Assembly: GCA_001599755.1 (NCBI GenBank)
Contig: BCHX01000004.1
Coordinates: forward strand, 1,178,001 to 1,242,000
Source of the DNA: Gliomastix tumulicola
Lineage: Eukaryota > Ascomycota > Sordariomycetes > Hypocreales > Bionectriaceae
Length of the DNA stretch: 64,000 bases
Direction of reading: 5' to 3'
The notes under the pieces were generated by a model. The model made no database searches and had not been told where the DNA came from. It saw only the letters and a program-made list of their open reading frames with translations. Shown piece by piece: positions 54,171 through 64,000 of the stretch (positions are counted from its first letter, which is position 1; the number at the start of each line of letters is the position of its first letter). Made by a program: the position numbers and the translations under genes.

Positions 54171-54767
54171 ATGACCACTCCGAGCACCGCATTGGTACCC
54201 CCATTCACGGCCGAGACGGCTCACAAGAAAGTAAAGGTGGCCCAGGATCTTTGGAACACCAAGTGAGCTACGCATGATTTGAAAAGTTCATTCTTCCGAG
54301 GCTGACTATATCTCCTTTTTAAAGGAACCCGGAGAAAATTAAGCTCGCGTACACGCCGGATTCCATTTGGCGGAACCGTGACATGTTTGTCACGGGCCAT
54401 GACGAGATCGTCCGCTTGCTGAGCAACAAGTGGACTAGAGAAGAGAACTACCGTCTCCGAAAGGAGCTGTTTTGCTTCACTGACAACAAGGTGGGCACTA
54501 TCTTTGCGCGGCGGCCGGTGTCAGAAGACTCTCATGTTCTAATTCTTGTCCATGTAGATTGCAGTTCAATTCTGGTACGAGTATCAGCATTGGCAGACGA
54601 AGCAATGGCGGCGGTGCTACGGTCTCGAGGACTGGACCTTTGACGCTGATGGTAAGATGCGGAAGCGCCAGATGAGCGGCAATGAGATCACCATTACTGA
54701 GGAGGAGAGGTGGTTCAAGGATGGCGTAGATGTGAACACTGTCGAAATTGGCGAGGCTCATTGGTGA
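54171..54767 (+). CDS. DUF1348 (SnoaL/NTF2-like fold) protein
   Basis: Exons 54171-54262, 54325-54490 and 54558-54767 give 155 residues, the usual family length. The text PPFTAETAHKKVKVAQDLWN, YTPDSIWRNRDMFVTGHDEI, LSNKWTREENYRLRKELFCF, AVQFWYEYQH and WTFDADGKMRKRQMSGNEI is very characteristic of DUF1348 (PF07080), a small alpha+beta barrel of the NTF2/SnoaL type found from bacteria to fungi. All three exons were needed to restore it, which supports the splice sites. The biochemical role of the family is not established. No neighbour gives a hint. Confidence 0.92.
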
Positions 54768-56137
54768 TTTATAGGAAAGGATTATTATGCCGAAGAGCCA
54801 CACAGGGCCCTATATTGCCATCATCGCCCTCGGGCATCAAGTGCCGGTTGGGTTACAATTACACCGAGACCTCTCCCCTCAAACCATCTGTAAACCTTAG
54901 TCCTAAGACAGACGACGGCAAGCTGGCCTCCGAATCCTTCTAGAGTCCGTAGTCCTCCACGGATGTATCAACCTAACTGAGTGTTCATTGTCAGAGTAGT
55001 GCCAATATGATGGACAATGTAGTGAGGACATCTATTCACCTAATGCTGGTGGCTCGAAGTGCTGACACTAAGAATATAAACTGTTTCTCTCGAGAAATAC
55101 GCCGCCCGTAACTAAGATCTTACTATCCAAATGTGACACCTGTCAGAGAGCGATCTAGACCGGTCCCATGGGAGTGCCCCGCAGTCAAGGTCGCCTGTCC
55201 TTGGCATGTGAAGGCGAATTCTTGAGGAAGCATTAGCGGGGTACAAGTCCTGGAAGACCGGTAGGTCCTCTTAGCTGACGGACTGACGGTCTGTGCCTCC
55301 TAATAGTAGCCTTTCCTTCGTAAATGATGCCGCTGCCGTTGCCTTACTTCCCTTAAACAGCATGACATCTGTCCGACGGCCACGTTTACAAGAGCGTGGG
55401 TGAGATGTGGGCACAGAGATGTGTCAATCCGAAATAGTATCATGCACAGCTTATCGGTAAGGCGTCCTGTTGCCTTCTTGGCACCGTCTCGCGCATCTTC
55501 TGGAAGGCTTCCATCTAACGGCTGCCTGCGCAGCCCTGCATTAGCGTGCGGCTTAGCGTTATACGTGTCACCCCTCCTTCTTGTGGCTGACACGGGCTTC
55601 AACATCATCCCATGTGTGTCGTGTGCGTTCCTGTCTCGGTTGCAGGATTTCTCCTTTTTTTATTACTCCATACTCATCGGGCGTCAACTCAAGGTGGCTC
55701 TGGGACTCGCTCCTTGTGTGGCTCAAGCCTGAGGCGACGTGGATGAATACTCTGAGTGGTTGGGCAGCAGCTTACATCTCGTGCTATACTTATCCAGGCC
55801 CTCAGCCCCTGAGACTTCTCCTGCTGGATGTGCTCTGACCATCCTGTACACACCCTTTTCACATCGCTAGCCTGCGCGAATTTAACTGCACAAGGCATCG
55901 ATGTGACTGGTTGTAAGGCAGTACCGATTCAGTAATGAAATGCTTCAGCTCGTTTACGTGCCCGTTGATGTGTCTGTGGCTGCTTGCACAAGGTTACATA
56001 CATATATGATCCCGCTCCTCCTCTACGTAGGGAGGTGGCATGCCAATATATGTTGCATTCGCGTATCCCTGCCGATAGACATGACCTCAGCTGCGGCTGT
56101 ATATGAACACGAGAGAACACGCAGCAGTCTTCCGGTC
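54768..56137. other. Intergenic region, no gene recognised
   Basis: About 1.4 kb between the DUF1348 gene and the polytopic membrane protein. Frames such as 55300-55608 minus have no coding features. The frame of the next gene can be extended upstream to 55940, but that part looks unlike coding sequence. Confidence 0.5.
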
Positions 56138-58562
56138 ATGAATTTTCTTACTTCTTTCAGCCAATGGCACCTTATCCTCCACCTCCTTTTCGTTTTCTCC
56201 ACCCTCGAGCACGTGCTCGCCGAGGGGTCTGTCTCGCTCGTCAAGATCTATGAGCCTTTCCTGTCCTCCGTGCCCACCAAAGGGTCAGATTTCAACCCCT
56301 ACATGGGCGGACGCAACACTGGCAAATGCTGCCAGATGGCCGTCAGCGAAAGTCTCTACATCACAGACGGCGAGCTGAGACTGCGGCCGAACCAGACGTT
56401 CTACCGGGGCTCCCTTTCCACCCTCGAGCTGTACCCGACGTTCCCGTGCACGACGGTCTACAACGGGAGTCTCATCGCGCCGCCCCAGGACTTCTGGACG
56501 CCGTACTCCTGGTGTCTAGAGCGCTGCCCGGGATGGACGGTTACCAGACGCGACAATCTGGACGGGTGGCTCAAGCCCCTCGTGGCGTTCATCCTGCCGT
56601 GTGTTGTGTTCTGTCTCTGCATCCACCGTCGACGGAGCATCGTCCTGCCCGATGTGATCTTCAAGACTGATTTCTACCTCTTGGGCCTTCTTGTTCTGCC
56701 GGCAAAACTGCTTGTCGCCTCGCTGGTTGCCGCAGTTGACACGATCATCTGGCTCGGGATCCTGTTCGCCATGGTCGGTCCAATCTTCCTGTCTCTATGC
56801 TACGAGGCCATCCTTGATGCCAAGCTGCTCAGTTACCTCGATTCACAGGTCAGGACGGGCGGGCTGAGCATCAAGGAACGCGCTCATCTTCTCCTCGTGC
56901 TGCTACTCGGCAACATAGAGATGAGCCCTGCCTGGGATGACTCACTCGAGTTCCTGCACCAACTGCCAAATGATCCGCCTGGAGCTTGTATGCTGGCCGA
57001 CCCTCATCCAGCTGCCGCGGATCGCGCCCAGGAAAGTACAGACCTGGTAGTGGCAGACGTACAGATGAAGCTACAGGCCATGCTCGACTCGCAGTCTGAA
57101 TTCGGAGCCAGCGTCGGGGCGCCGGTCTTGTTCTACCTCGGCTCCTTCGTCTGGGCCTGCTTCGAGATTCAGGCGAACTGGGGAAGCTCGTGAGTTTGAT
57201 CAAACCCGTTTACACCTTGTCTGGGTCTGCCAGCTGACCTGGAAGTTCTAACTAGCTTCACGGCCCATCAGCTGGCCTGGGGTATGTTTTGGATGATCAT
57301 TCCTCACATATCCATCCTGTACGGTCTCCTTCTATCGGGGAGCAACCTCGGGCCGTGGCACGGGATTGCACGTCATCGTCCAGCCGCAGCAGCAGCACGG
57401 CCGGACGACGTGGAAGCCAATGCCACTCCTGAGGGCGGCGCAGCCCCAGCGACACACCAACCAGGTCCCTCACCAGCATCGTCTTCCACCGCGTTCTCGA
57501 GAGCAAAGGAGGCAAAACTGGGACTGTGGGAGAGGATCTTCCAGCTGCCGCCGACCGAGGTCCGATACAGCGGTGTCTGGCTCTGGCAAAGAGGGTTCAA
57601 CAAGGCGCGGTGGATTACCGAGACCATATCGGTCCACGAAGAGTACATGCCAGCGGCCAGGTCCGCGATCCTGGGACATCGGCTGGGTCCTAATGTATGG
57701 TGGTCAAGCATTCTGGCGGTGTGCCTCCTTGCTATACCGTGCTTCTTTGGTGGGCTCGTGAGGTACGTGTATGGTCTTGATCTACAGCTTGCCATGCATG
57801 CTTCTTGTTTCACATACTGACGGCATCTGCCAGCTACACTACGCCGCAGACGGGCCTTGGCTGCAGATCTCTGACCATCTTGGTCTATTTTCTATCGCAG
57901 GTTGTCATGATTCTGTTGCACATCGTGAAGTTGGTGACCAGTCAACGAAGCAATGGCACAGATGCTGTGTCACAAGCGTCAAGGCTAAGAAGCCTCGTCT
58001 CAGCATTTATCTGGTACACTTGCACGTCCGTGTGCATATCTGCCTCCCTTTTCACGTCGATGGCAGGAACTGGTAAGTCAAACTATCTGTCGAAACAATA
58101 CTCATCAGTATCTTTGTGTGCTCACACACACACCGCGGCATAGCATTCGTCCATGTTGGACTCTACAGCAACTGTCTATGTGCAATCCCGGTATGTATCC
58201 CGGAGGTCCCCCAGCCAGACGGCTGTTTTCTCGACCTTGGGTTCCCGCTGACAGATTACGTGCAGGCCGCATATTGGTTGGACAGGTTCAGCCATCCCTC
58301 GGCAGTGATCTGGTGGAATCGGGGCACTGATATCCAGATCTACTACGCCCAGACCTGGTGGTTCCCCGCCGGGGCGGTCGGGACTGTGTTCCTCGCGGTT
58401 GTCTCGTGTGCTGGTTGGTGGTATCAACGGGGGCTTCGCATCAAGTTCGCTCACATGGTCGAGAAGCTGCCCTACGTGGACGGCGAGAGTCTACAGACCT
58501 TCCAGCGATTGGCCAAGGCGCATTTGGGCAAGAACGGTCCGTCGCCGTCTAATTCTCCATGA
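56138..58562 (+). CDS. Polytopic membrane protein of unknown function
   Basis: Exons 56138-57189, 57256-57762, 57834-58072, 58144-58190 and 58266-58562 give 713 residues. The start at 56138 gives a hydrophobic signal-like N-terminus (MNFLTSFSQWHLILHLLFVF) and an extracellular Cys-containing head with NQTF and NGSL glycosylation sites (about 30-130). At least seven hydrophobic segments follow, for example LVAFILPCVVFCLCI, FYLLGLLVLPAKLLVASLV, WLGILFAMVGPIFL and SILAVCLLAIPCFFG. A Pro/Ala-rich loop lies between exons 2 segments. The last intron (gtatgt, CTGAC, cag, 75 nt) is a multiple of three and could be retained in frame. It converges with a glutamine-synthetase-like gene, stops 61 bp apart. 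No known transporter family is recognised; a channel, sensor or carrier role is open. Confidence 0.75.
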
Positions 58563-58623
58563 CTCTGCTGCCCCCGCAGTACGGGGAGCTATGGGTTTCT
58601 CTCTTGCTTGAGACCTGTGGCTG

Positions 58624-60088
58624 CTACAGACGCGACGAGAGCCAGGCCTGGCGTTTGGCAGATCCCATATCCCCTTCTTGTTCAAGCCTTTTGTTGTACG
58701 CAGTCATCAACACTATATAAGCCAATACTAGCTTTGTTCCTAATGCGTCGTGGAGCATCTCATCTTGCTGTAGAGCTTTGAAAGTCTCGTCGGCACTCGT
58801 TGGAAGCGTCTCGCGAATCCCAAACTCGTGGCGCTGCTGCTGGGTGATCCTGCCCGGGTCAACTGTATGTGGCCGTCAGTGAAAATATGTTGCCTAGGGT
58901 ATAGAGGAAACACGAAGACAGGTTCTCAAGCCATCTCTCACCTGTGCAGTCCAACAATCCCAAAGCAGCCTTTCTCTGGATACCCTCTATTCCTGAGGCT
59001 GTTAGCGCTGCCAGGAATAAGTAGGTATTGGTTGACGAGTCGAGGAAGCGGAACTCCCACAGGTCCGGCCTCTTCTTCCGCACGGGCACAGTACGGTTCT
59101 GCGAGCCCCAAGCCTTGTACGCCCCGATCGCCTGGCGCTCCGGGCCGACTCTGAGGTAGCATTCGGGGTGAGGCAGGCCAATGGCAAACAAGGAATCGAG
59201 GTGGTCGAAAACGCCGGCGATGAAGTACTCGACGGCCTGCTCGCGCTGTCCATCTCCAGCCGAATCGCCGTGGAAGGAGAGGTTTAGGTGCACGCCGTTG
59301 AAGGCGACACCGCCGAGACCGTCGTCGCTGCGGGGATGGAATGACACGTTGATGTCACGACGCCGACACGTATTCCAAATTGTTTCTCGCACCAAGGCGT
59401 CCAGGGCCTCCATGGGCGATGTCGGACCCGTCGCGAGTTCAAACTGGCCCGCGCCGCCTTCGGCATATATCTGTTGGACGGGAATGCTGCTCGAGGACAG
59501 TGAGTCGGCGATCTCGCACAGCACCGGGAGAACGGGCGTCTCGAGGCACCGAAGGCCAGACACCTGGTGCACCGAGCGCTCCGTGGGCTTATCGACGCCA
59601 GCCCGGCAGACGAACTCGACCTCGAAGCCGACCATGAGCCGCAGCCCGAGCCCCTCTAGCCGCTGCAGTATTCGATGGAGCGCGCCGCGAGGGCAGAGCG
59701 AGTGGTGTGCGATGTCGCTGCTGCTCGGGGCAGGACCTGTCGGAATCGGGGCCGAGAAGTAGCAGAAGGCGACGGCGTGGGTGGTGCTCCCGGGCCAGAG
59801 TCGGAGCGAGCCCGCGTCGGGCATCAGAGCGCACTGCCCGACCGACCAGGCGGCCCTGCCCGTGTTCATCGGCGCTGCATTGTCGACGATCTGCAGGAGA
59901 TTGCCGCCGACGGTGGGAAAACGGCGCTGGAGGAGGAGGCCGCGGAAGTGCTGCACGGTGAGGACGCGGGCGCGGACTGTAGATGATAGATCAACCCAGA
60001 GCAGACGCAGGAAGTTGACGCTTGGGTGGTTGTCGAGGAAATTACCCAGTGCCTCAAATGTGGCAGTGCTTGTTGTGGCGGAATTCAT
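58624..60088 (-). CDS. Glutamine-synthetase-like enzyme (FluG C-terminal / gamma-glutamyl-amide ligase type)
   Basis: Exons 60088-58942 and 58862-58624 give 461 residues. The N-terminal half holds LRLLWVDLSSTVRARVL (GS beta-grasp). The catalytic barrel shows GFEVEFVC at about 153-160, QIYAEGGAGQFELATGPTSPMEALDALVRETI, GVHLNLSFHG, GIGLPHPECYLRVGP-type ATP/glutamate segment and ECYLRVG..NRTVP. The C-terminus GIRETLPTSADETFKALQQDEMLHDALG is typical of fungal FluG-like GS paralogues, here without the amidohydrolase half. Such enzymes ligate glutamate to amines other than ammonia, as PuuA does with putrescine, or are regulatory. It starts 347 bp from a divergent gamma-glutamyltranspeptidase gene, which suggests coupled gamma-glutamyl chemistry. 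True glutamine synthetase is unlikely. Confidence 0.85.
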
Positions 60089-60435
60089 TCTGTGAGATCT
60101 GGCAAAGTCTTCTCTGCCAGTATGATACGTTTCACAGCAAGAGTACCTGAAAGTACAATCAAGACGGGACGTTCAGGTGCGAGTTCAGGGGCCAACGCGT
60201 CCGACATACCCCTGCTCGTAAGGCAGGCCACATGTGCCGTTCTTGTCAGGTAGCATTCCACAGGCCGCCTGCCTTAAGACACCCGACTGATAGGTACAAG
60301 TCCTTACTACATTACCTACAGAACTCGCTGTTGCTCCAGCTGGGCGCAGTCCCGTCACTTCCTCTCCACTTGTGCAGAATCCCCCACGCCATTCTTCTTG
60401 ACGAGAACAATCACACAGACATACTCGCAGCCCCA
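60089..60435. promoter_or_regulatory. Shared divergent promoter of the GS-like and GGT genes
   Basis: 347 bp between opposite starts, the shortest divergent spacing in the window. It has no other gene, so joint control is likely by position. An upstream in-frame ATG at 60232 exists but gives a poor N-terminus. Confidence 0.55.
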
Positions 60436-62722
60436 ATGCACCTCTCTGCTGGCCTTTCAAAGGCCGTGGGACGCTTCACCAGTATTGAAGCCGCAATTGT
60501 GTTCACATTGACGGTGATGAGCATACTGAGCCTGGCCGCTACAGCCCTCGCGGGCTTCTCGCCATGGTCACTCTCTATTTCCAGCGCTCCGGCGGCTGCA
60601 GAGCGCGGCGCGGTCGCTTCGATGGACGCCCGGTGCAGTCAGGCCGGTATCGACATGTTTGGTCTCGGCGGGAATGCTGCTGACGCTGTACGCTATTTAT
60701 TCCCTACTGCCCTCTTGCTGCTGCATTGTGTGCGCCCTTTTGCGTCCCTCGGCAGCGCACACCTGCTGTACTACAACAGGCAAGCCAAAATCAGGGATAC
60801 AGCTAATGTGACCGTGATTATTTGTAGGCTATCGCGGCCGAATTTTGTCTTGGTGTCATCGGTAAGGGAGCACTTCCATACACCAATAACTTCTCACGAC
60901 TCCCTCGCGCTTCGTTCTCCGCGGGAGAACTAACAAGATGCCGCTGTAGGCATGCATTTGACAGGAATCGCAGGCGGAGGCATGATGCTTCTGAGGTCGC
61001 CGGAGGGACACGTCGAGTTCGTGGACTTCCGCGAGACGGCCCCCGCGGCCAGTACTGAGGATATGTTCGTCAACAATGTCAATGCATCTTTATATGGTGG
61101 TCTTGCAAGGTCGGCTTGTCTCTTTTTCTTTCACACTCCTACTTCTACTGACACGCTGCGCCCTAGTGGTGTCCCGGGAGTGATTCGAGGGCTAGAATAT
61201 CTCCATACCAAACACGCAATACTTCCATGGTCAGTGCTGATGCAGCCAGCCATCCACTTCGCCCGAGATGGTTTTGTCATTGGGCAAGACCTAGCTGGCC
61301 ACATAGCTCGCACCGAGCAGAGTGGCCTGTTTCTGAGGCCTGCGTGGGCGCCCGACTTTGCACCCGAGGGCACGACACTCCGACTTGGAGACACATTGAG
61401 GCGGGTGCGGTATGCAGAGACCTTGCAGAAGATTAGTGACCACGGGCCGGGCGCCTTCTATTCCGGACACATCGCAGACACCATGGTCAACGCTGTGGCA
61501 GAGGCGGATGGGATCCTGACTCACAAGGACCTCCAGCAATACAAAGTAGCTATCCGAACGCCGTGGTCCCTCGAATACGGTGACTATCGTCTCCACGGTG
61601 CCTGCGCCCCGGCCGGCGGCCCCGTGGCCCTGAGCATTCTCAACATTTTCCAGGGATTTCAGGGCGTCTCCGATCCTTCCCATCTGAACCTCACAACGCA
61701 CCGACTCGACGAGGCCATGCGCTTCGGGTACGGCATGGTAAGGCCAACTCGCCCCCCTTTACGGCCTGCACAACAACAGCGACTGACTAGACACGCGGTG
61801 GCAGAGGAGTAAGCTGGGCGACCCCTACTTTGTGGATGGCATGGAAGAGTACCAACGAAAAATGCTCTCCGCGGATACCGCGTCCGAGGTTCGTCGGCGC
61901 ATTGCCGATGACCACACTCTGCCCCTCGAAGCATACAACCCCGATGGGCTGGAGAGTTTGGACACGTAAGTCACACCCATGCCCGTCCACTGTCTTTCGG
62001 CAGACGTTGATCAATATTAGTCCTGGAACGTCGCATTTATCTGTGGCAGATGCATCAGGCCTGGCTATCACACTCACCAGCACCATCAATCTTCTCTTTG
62101 GGTCCTACGTCATGGTCCCCGAGACTGGAATCATCATGAACAACGAGATGAACGACTTTTCTATACCAGGCAGCTCTTCCCTGTTCGGTCATAGGCCGTC
62201 AAAGTCCAACTACGTCAAGCCTGGCAAGAGACCTTTGTCATCAATGAACCCTGTTCTGGTCGATTTCGCCGCGAACAGCACATTCTACATCGCCCTTGGT
62301 GCCGCCGGCAGCTCAAGGATTATCACGTCTATTGTCCAAGCACTGTGGTATCTACTGGACAGACACATGAATCTCTATGACGCTCTCCGCGAGCCGAGAT
62401 TTCACGAGCAGCTGACCCCAAATCAGGTCTGTATTCAGTGTTCCAACTCTTCTGCACTCTGCTCGATCTGTCCTCGTGACGGCTCCCAATCTTTATGAAA
62501 GATATCCTTCTGCTGACCACGATCTTCTCTTTCGACGTTAATCAGACTAGTTATGAATGGGCGTACAACAATGCAACGAGACGCTTCATGGAAGACCGAG
62601 GCCATATCACTGCGTGGCTGCAGAATGGATCCTCGATTCAGGCAGTCAGGAGACTGGCCAATGGGACCTTTGAGGCGGCGGGAGAGCCTCGGCAAATGGA
62701 CTCCGGGGGCTTTGCGACGTGA
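60436..62722 (+). CDS. ggt1: Gamma-glutamyltranspeptidase
   Basis: Seven exons (60436-60687, 60828-60861, 60950-61109, 61167-61737, 61805-61965, 62021-62426, 62546-62722) join to 586 residues. An N-terminal membrane segment (about 14-42) acts as a signal anchor. GGNAADAAIAAEFCLGVIG is restored over a 34-nt exon flanked by introns of 140 and 88 nt. The self-cleaving Thr is in GTSHLSVAD at about residue 396, at the head of exon 6; NNEMNDFS and the conserved GAAGSSRI follow, then the family end GTFEAAGEPRQMDSGGFAT. Correct splicing at 61804 gives YGMRSKLGDPYFVDG. GGTs split glutathione and other gamma-glutamyl compounds and transfer the glutamyl group; it is probably vacuolar or periplasmic. Its divergent GS-like neighbour may make a gamma-glutamyl substrate. 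Confidence 0.93.
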
Positions 62723-63688
62723 TGAGGCTCTAAACACCAGCATACTCCCAATTTGTAAGGTAGGGAGGCAGGCAGGCGACGCCAGAGCACACTACTCAGC
62801 CGTTGCCCACGCTTTGCTGTTGTCCACGCTTTGCTCCACGTTTTATCACTGCCGCCAGCCCGATATTGGTCATGAGATATCGTAATTGTAGCACTTTCAT
62901 TCAAAGGTCGGGCAACGGATCCGCTATTTCCAGGATTTTGCTTCCTCAACTTTGCCTTTCTGCCACGTCCACGTGTCCAGGTGAGATGGATGGGTGGCAC
63001 TATGTGGTTGGTGTGGGTGGGTGAGTTGTCGGTTGCCTTACGTCCCCAACCCGAATGCTTCCGATTCAGCACTTTCCAAGTTGCGTTATCATGGAGTCCA
63101 CCATATTTCTGGTACGCCTTTAGCGGCTCTCTATGGCCATAAAGAATCATTCTGGAGGTTGGGCCGTTTTGAATGGTTCGCCTACACGTCATTTGTCCAG
63201 GCCACTGTTAGGCAGAACTGACCCAGCCACACTGGAATATCGCAGCGAGCCCTGATGTAAAGTACAATTCTCAAATGCAACATACCCCGCTCCCGCTCGG
63301 GGGTGTGGTTGCATTGCATATCAGAAGTTTCATAATTCGCTCATTGCCAACAGGAATGAGGCGAGACTGGAGGCAAAAGTCGAGCAACCAACAGGTGCCC
63401 CAGATGCGGCTATAAGAAGACGAACCTGGCCTCGATCACACAAAAATGTTTTAGCTGACTCCGTTATACCTTCAACGCAACGTTAGAGGCAGGTGTTTCT
63501 TTCCATCCACCATCCCACTACTCAAGATGTATGTCCCCGTGAATCGAGGGATGCTGCACCTGGAGAAGGAGCTGACCTTTCCATAGACCGAGTGCCACCT
63601 CCTTCGACATTTACTTCAATCAAAGACGTCCTCAACTCCTCCAATATCCCCGCTCACCCTCACCCTCACCCTCACTGCGACATCCAAC
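62723..63688. other. Intergenic region
   Basis: 966 bp with no supported gene; a short (CACCCT)n-type run occurs at 63654-63675. Confidence 0.5.
63654..63675. repeat. (CTCACC)n hexanucleotide repeat
   Basis: Three to four CTCACC units directly upstream of the small frame at 63689. Confidence 0.7.
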
Positions 63689-63883
63689 ATGCCTGAGCAA
63701 CCTCCCAGTGCCAATGCACCACAGGCATCGACGGAGCCTGCTCCGACCGGCTCCGGGCAGGACAGCAGGGTGCAGCCATGGTTAAAGGACCTGGCGCAGT
63801 TTAAGGAGGAGCATCCGGATAGTGAGGATATTGTAGCTACGAGCCGGATGGAGGAGAGGTACAATGAAGTAGCATCCGGATAG
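63689..63883 (+). CDS. Possible small acidic protein, uncertain
   Basis: 64-residue frame, Pro/Ser/Gln-rich at the start (MPEQPPSANAPQASTEP) and acidic later (FKEEHPDSEDIVATS). No domain, signal or membrane segment. It ends inside a duplicated 17-bp element (63811-63827 and 63872-63888), so the stop may have been created by the duplication. Its codon pattern is plausible but the length is not enough to be sure. Confidence 0.3.
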   Translation: MPEQPPSANAPQASTEPAPTGSGQDSRVQPWLKDLAQFKEEHPDSEDIVATSRMEERYNEVASG

Positions 63884-63888
63884 TGAGG
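63811..63888. repeat. 17-bp direct repeat, copies at 63811 and 63872
   Basis: GCATCCGGATAGTGAGG occurs twice, 61 bp apart and in different frames, at the end of the small acidic frame. Confidence 0.8.
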
Positions 63889-64000
63889 TAGTGACGATGT
63901 GACAGCAAGTACCTTACTAGGCGACGACCAATAAATTCACTGATTTAAACCCCTCTTTATCTCTATCTTCCTCTTAATACTACTCGCTTGATCCTTATCT

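Noticed and set aside
58191..58265. Reading straight through the last intron of the membrane protein
   Set aside because: It stays open (25 codons), but gtatgt, CTGAC and cag at proper distances make an intron more likely; kept as an alternative.
1..64000. tRNA genes, transposons, CRISPR arrays
   Set aside because: I looked for B-box GGTTCGANTCC patterns, transposase or reverse-transcriptase motifs and long repeats; only partial B-box likenesses (for example near 16776 and 27216) were seen, without cloverleaf arms.

Overview
The window is nuclear DNA of a filamentous ascomycete (Pezizomycotina, most like a Sordariomycete). The evidence is short GT-AG introns of about 50-75 nt with CTNAC-type branch sites, GC-rich third codon positions, Zn2Cys6 regulators, WSC domains and lone monocistronic genes. 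I find 27 likely or possible intact protein genes (one cut by the left window edge) and three decayed ones. I saw no tRNA, rRNA, transposon or CRISPR array. All gene models are read by eye; exon borders were checked for frame consistency only.

Left part (1-18 kb): a PL26-type exo-rhamnogalacturonan lyase running off the left edge, a Cys-rich hypothetical gene, an F-box gene broken by two in-frame TAG codons, a four-exon DUF7730-type F-box-like gene, a sugar-porter MFS transporter behind a 2.9-kb non-coding leader region, and a Ser/Thr-rich single-pass membrane protein with polyQ and polyA tracts.

Centre (18.7-29.4 kb): the most striking block. Six adjacent genes look like a compact pentitol/polyol catabolic cluster: an L-arabinitol-4-dehydrogenase-like enzyme and a xylulose/mannitol-reductase-type SDR (divergent pair), a Zn2Cys6 regulator, a xylitol-dehydrogenase-like enzyme and a second SDR (second divergent pair), and a sugar-porter MFS transporter. 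Together they could import a sugar or polyol and run the alternating oxidation/reduction steps L-arabinitol - L-xylulose - xylitol - D-xylulose. A GGGGGAA-type motif recurs in the three promoter regions. To its right (30-32.7 kb) lie an ankyrin-repeat relic, a small membrane protein gene and a decayed D-Ala-D-Ala-ligase-like ATP-grasp gene.

Right part (33.5-64 kb): a two-domain DUF427 protein, a 1526-residue secreted protein joining a PQQ-type propeller, Ig/Hydin-like repeats and four WSC domains, a GST, a combined C2H2 + Zn2Cys6 regulator, an NmrA-like reductase, two divergent CxxC-rich small proteins, a SidF/SidL-type siderophore acyltransferase, the mitochondrial calcium uniporter, a DUF1348 protein, and finally a polytopic membrane protein next to a divergent glutamine-synthetase-like / gamma-glutamyltranspeptidase pair that may form a gamma-glutamyl metabolic module.
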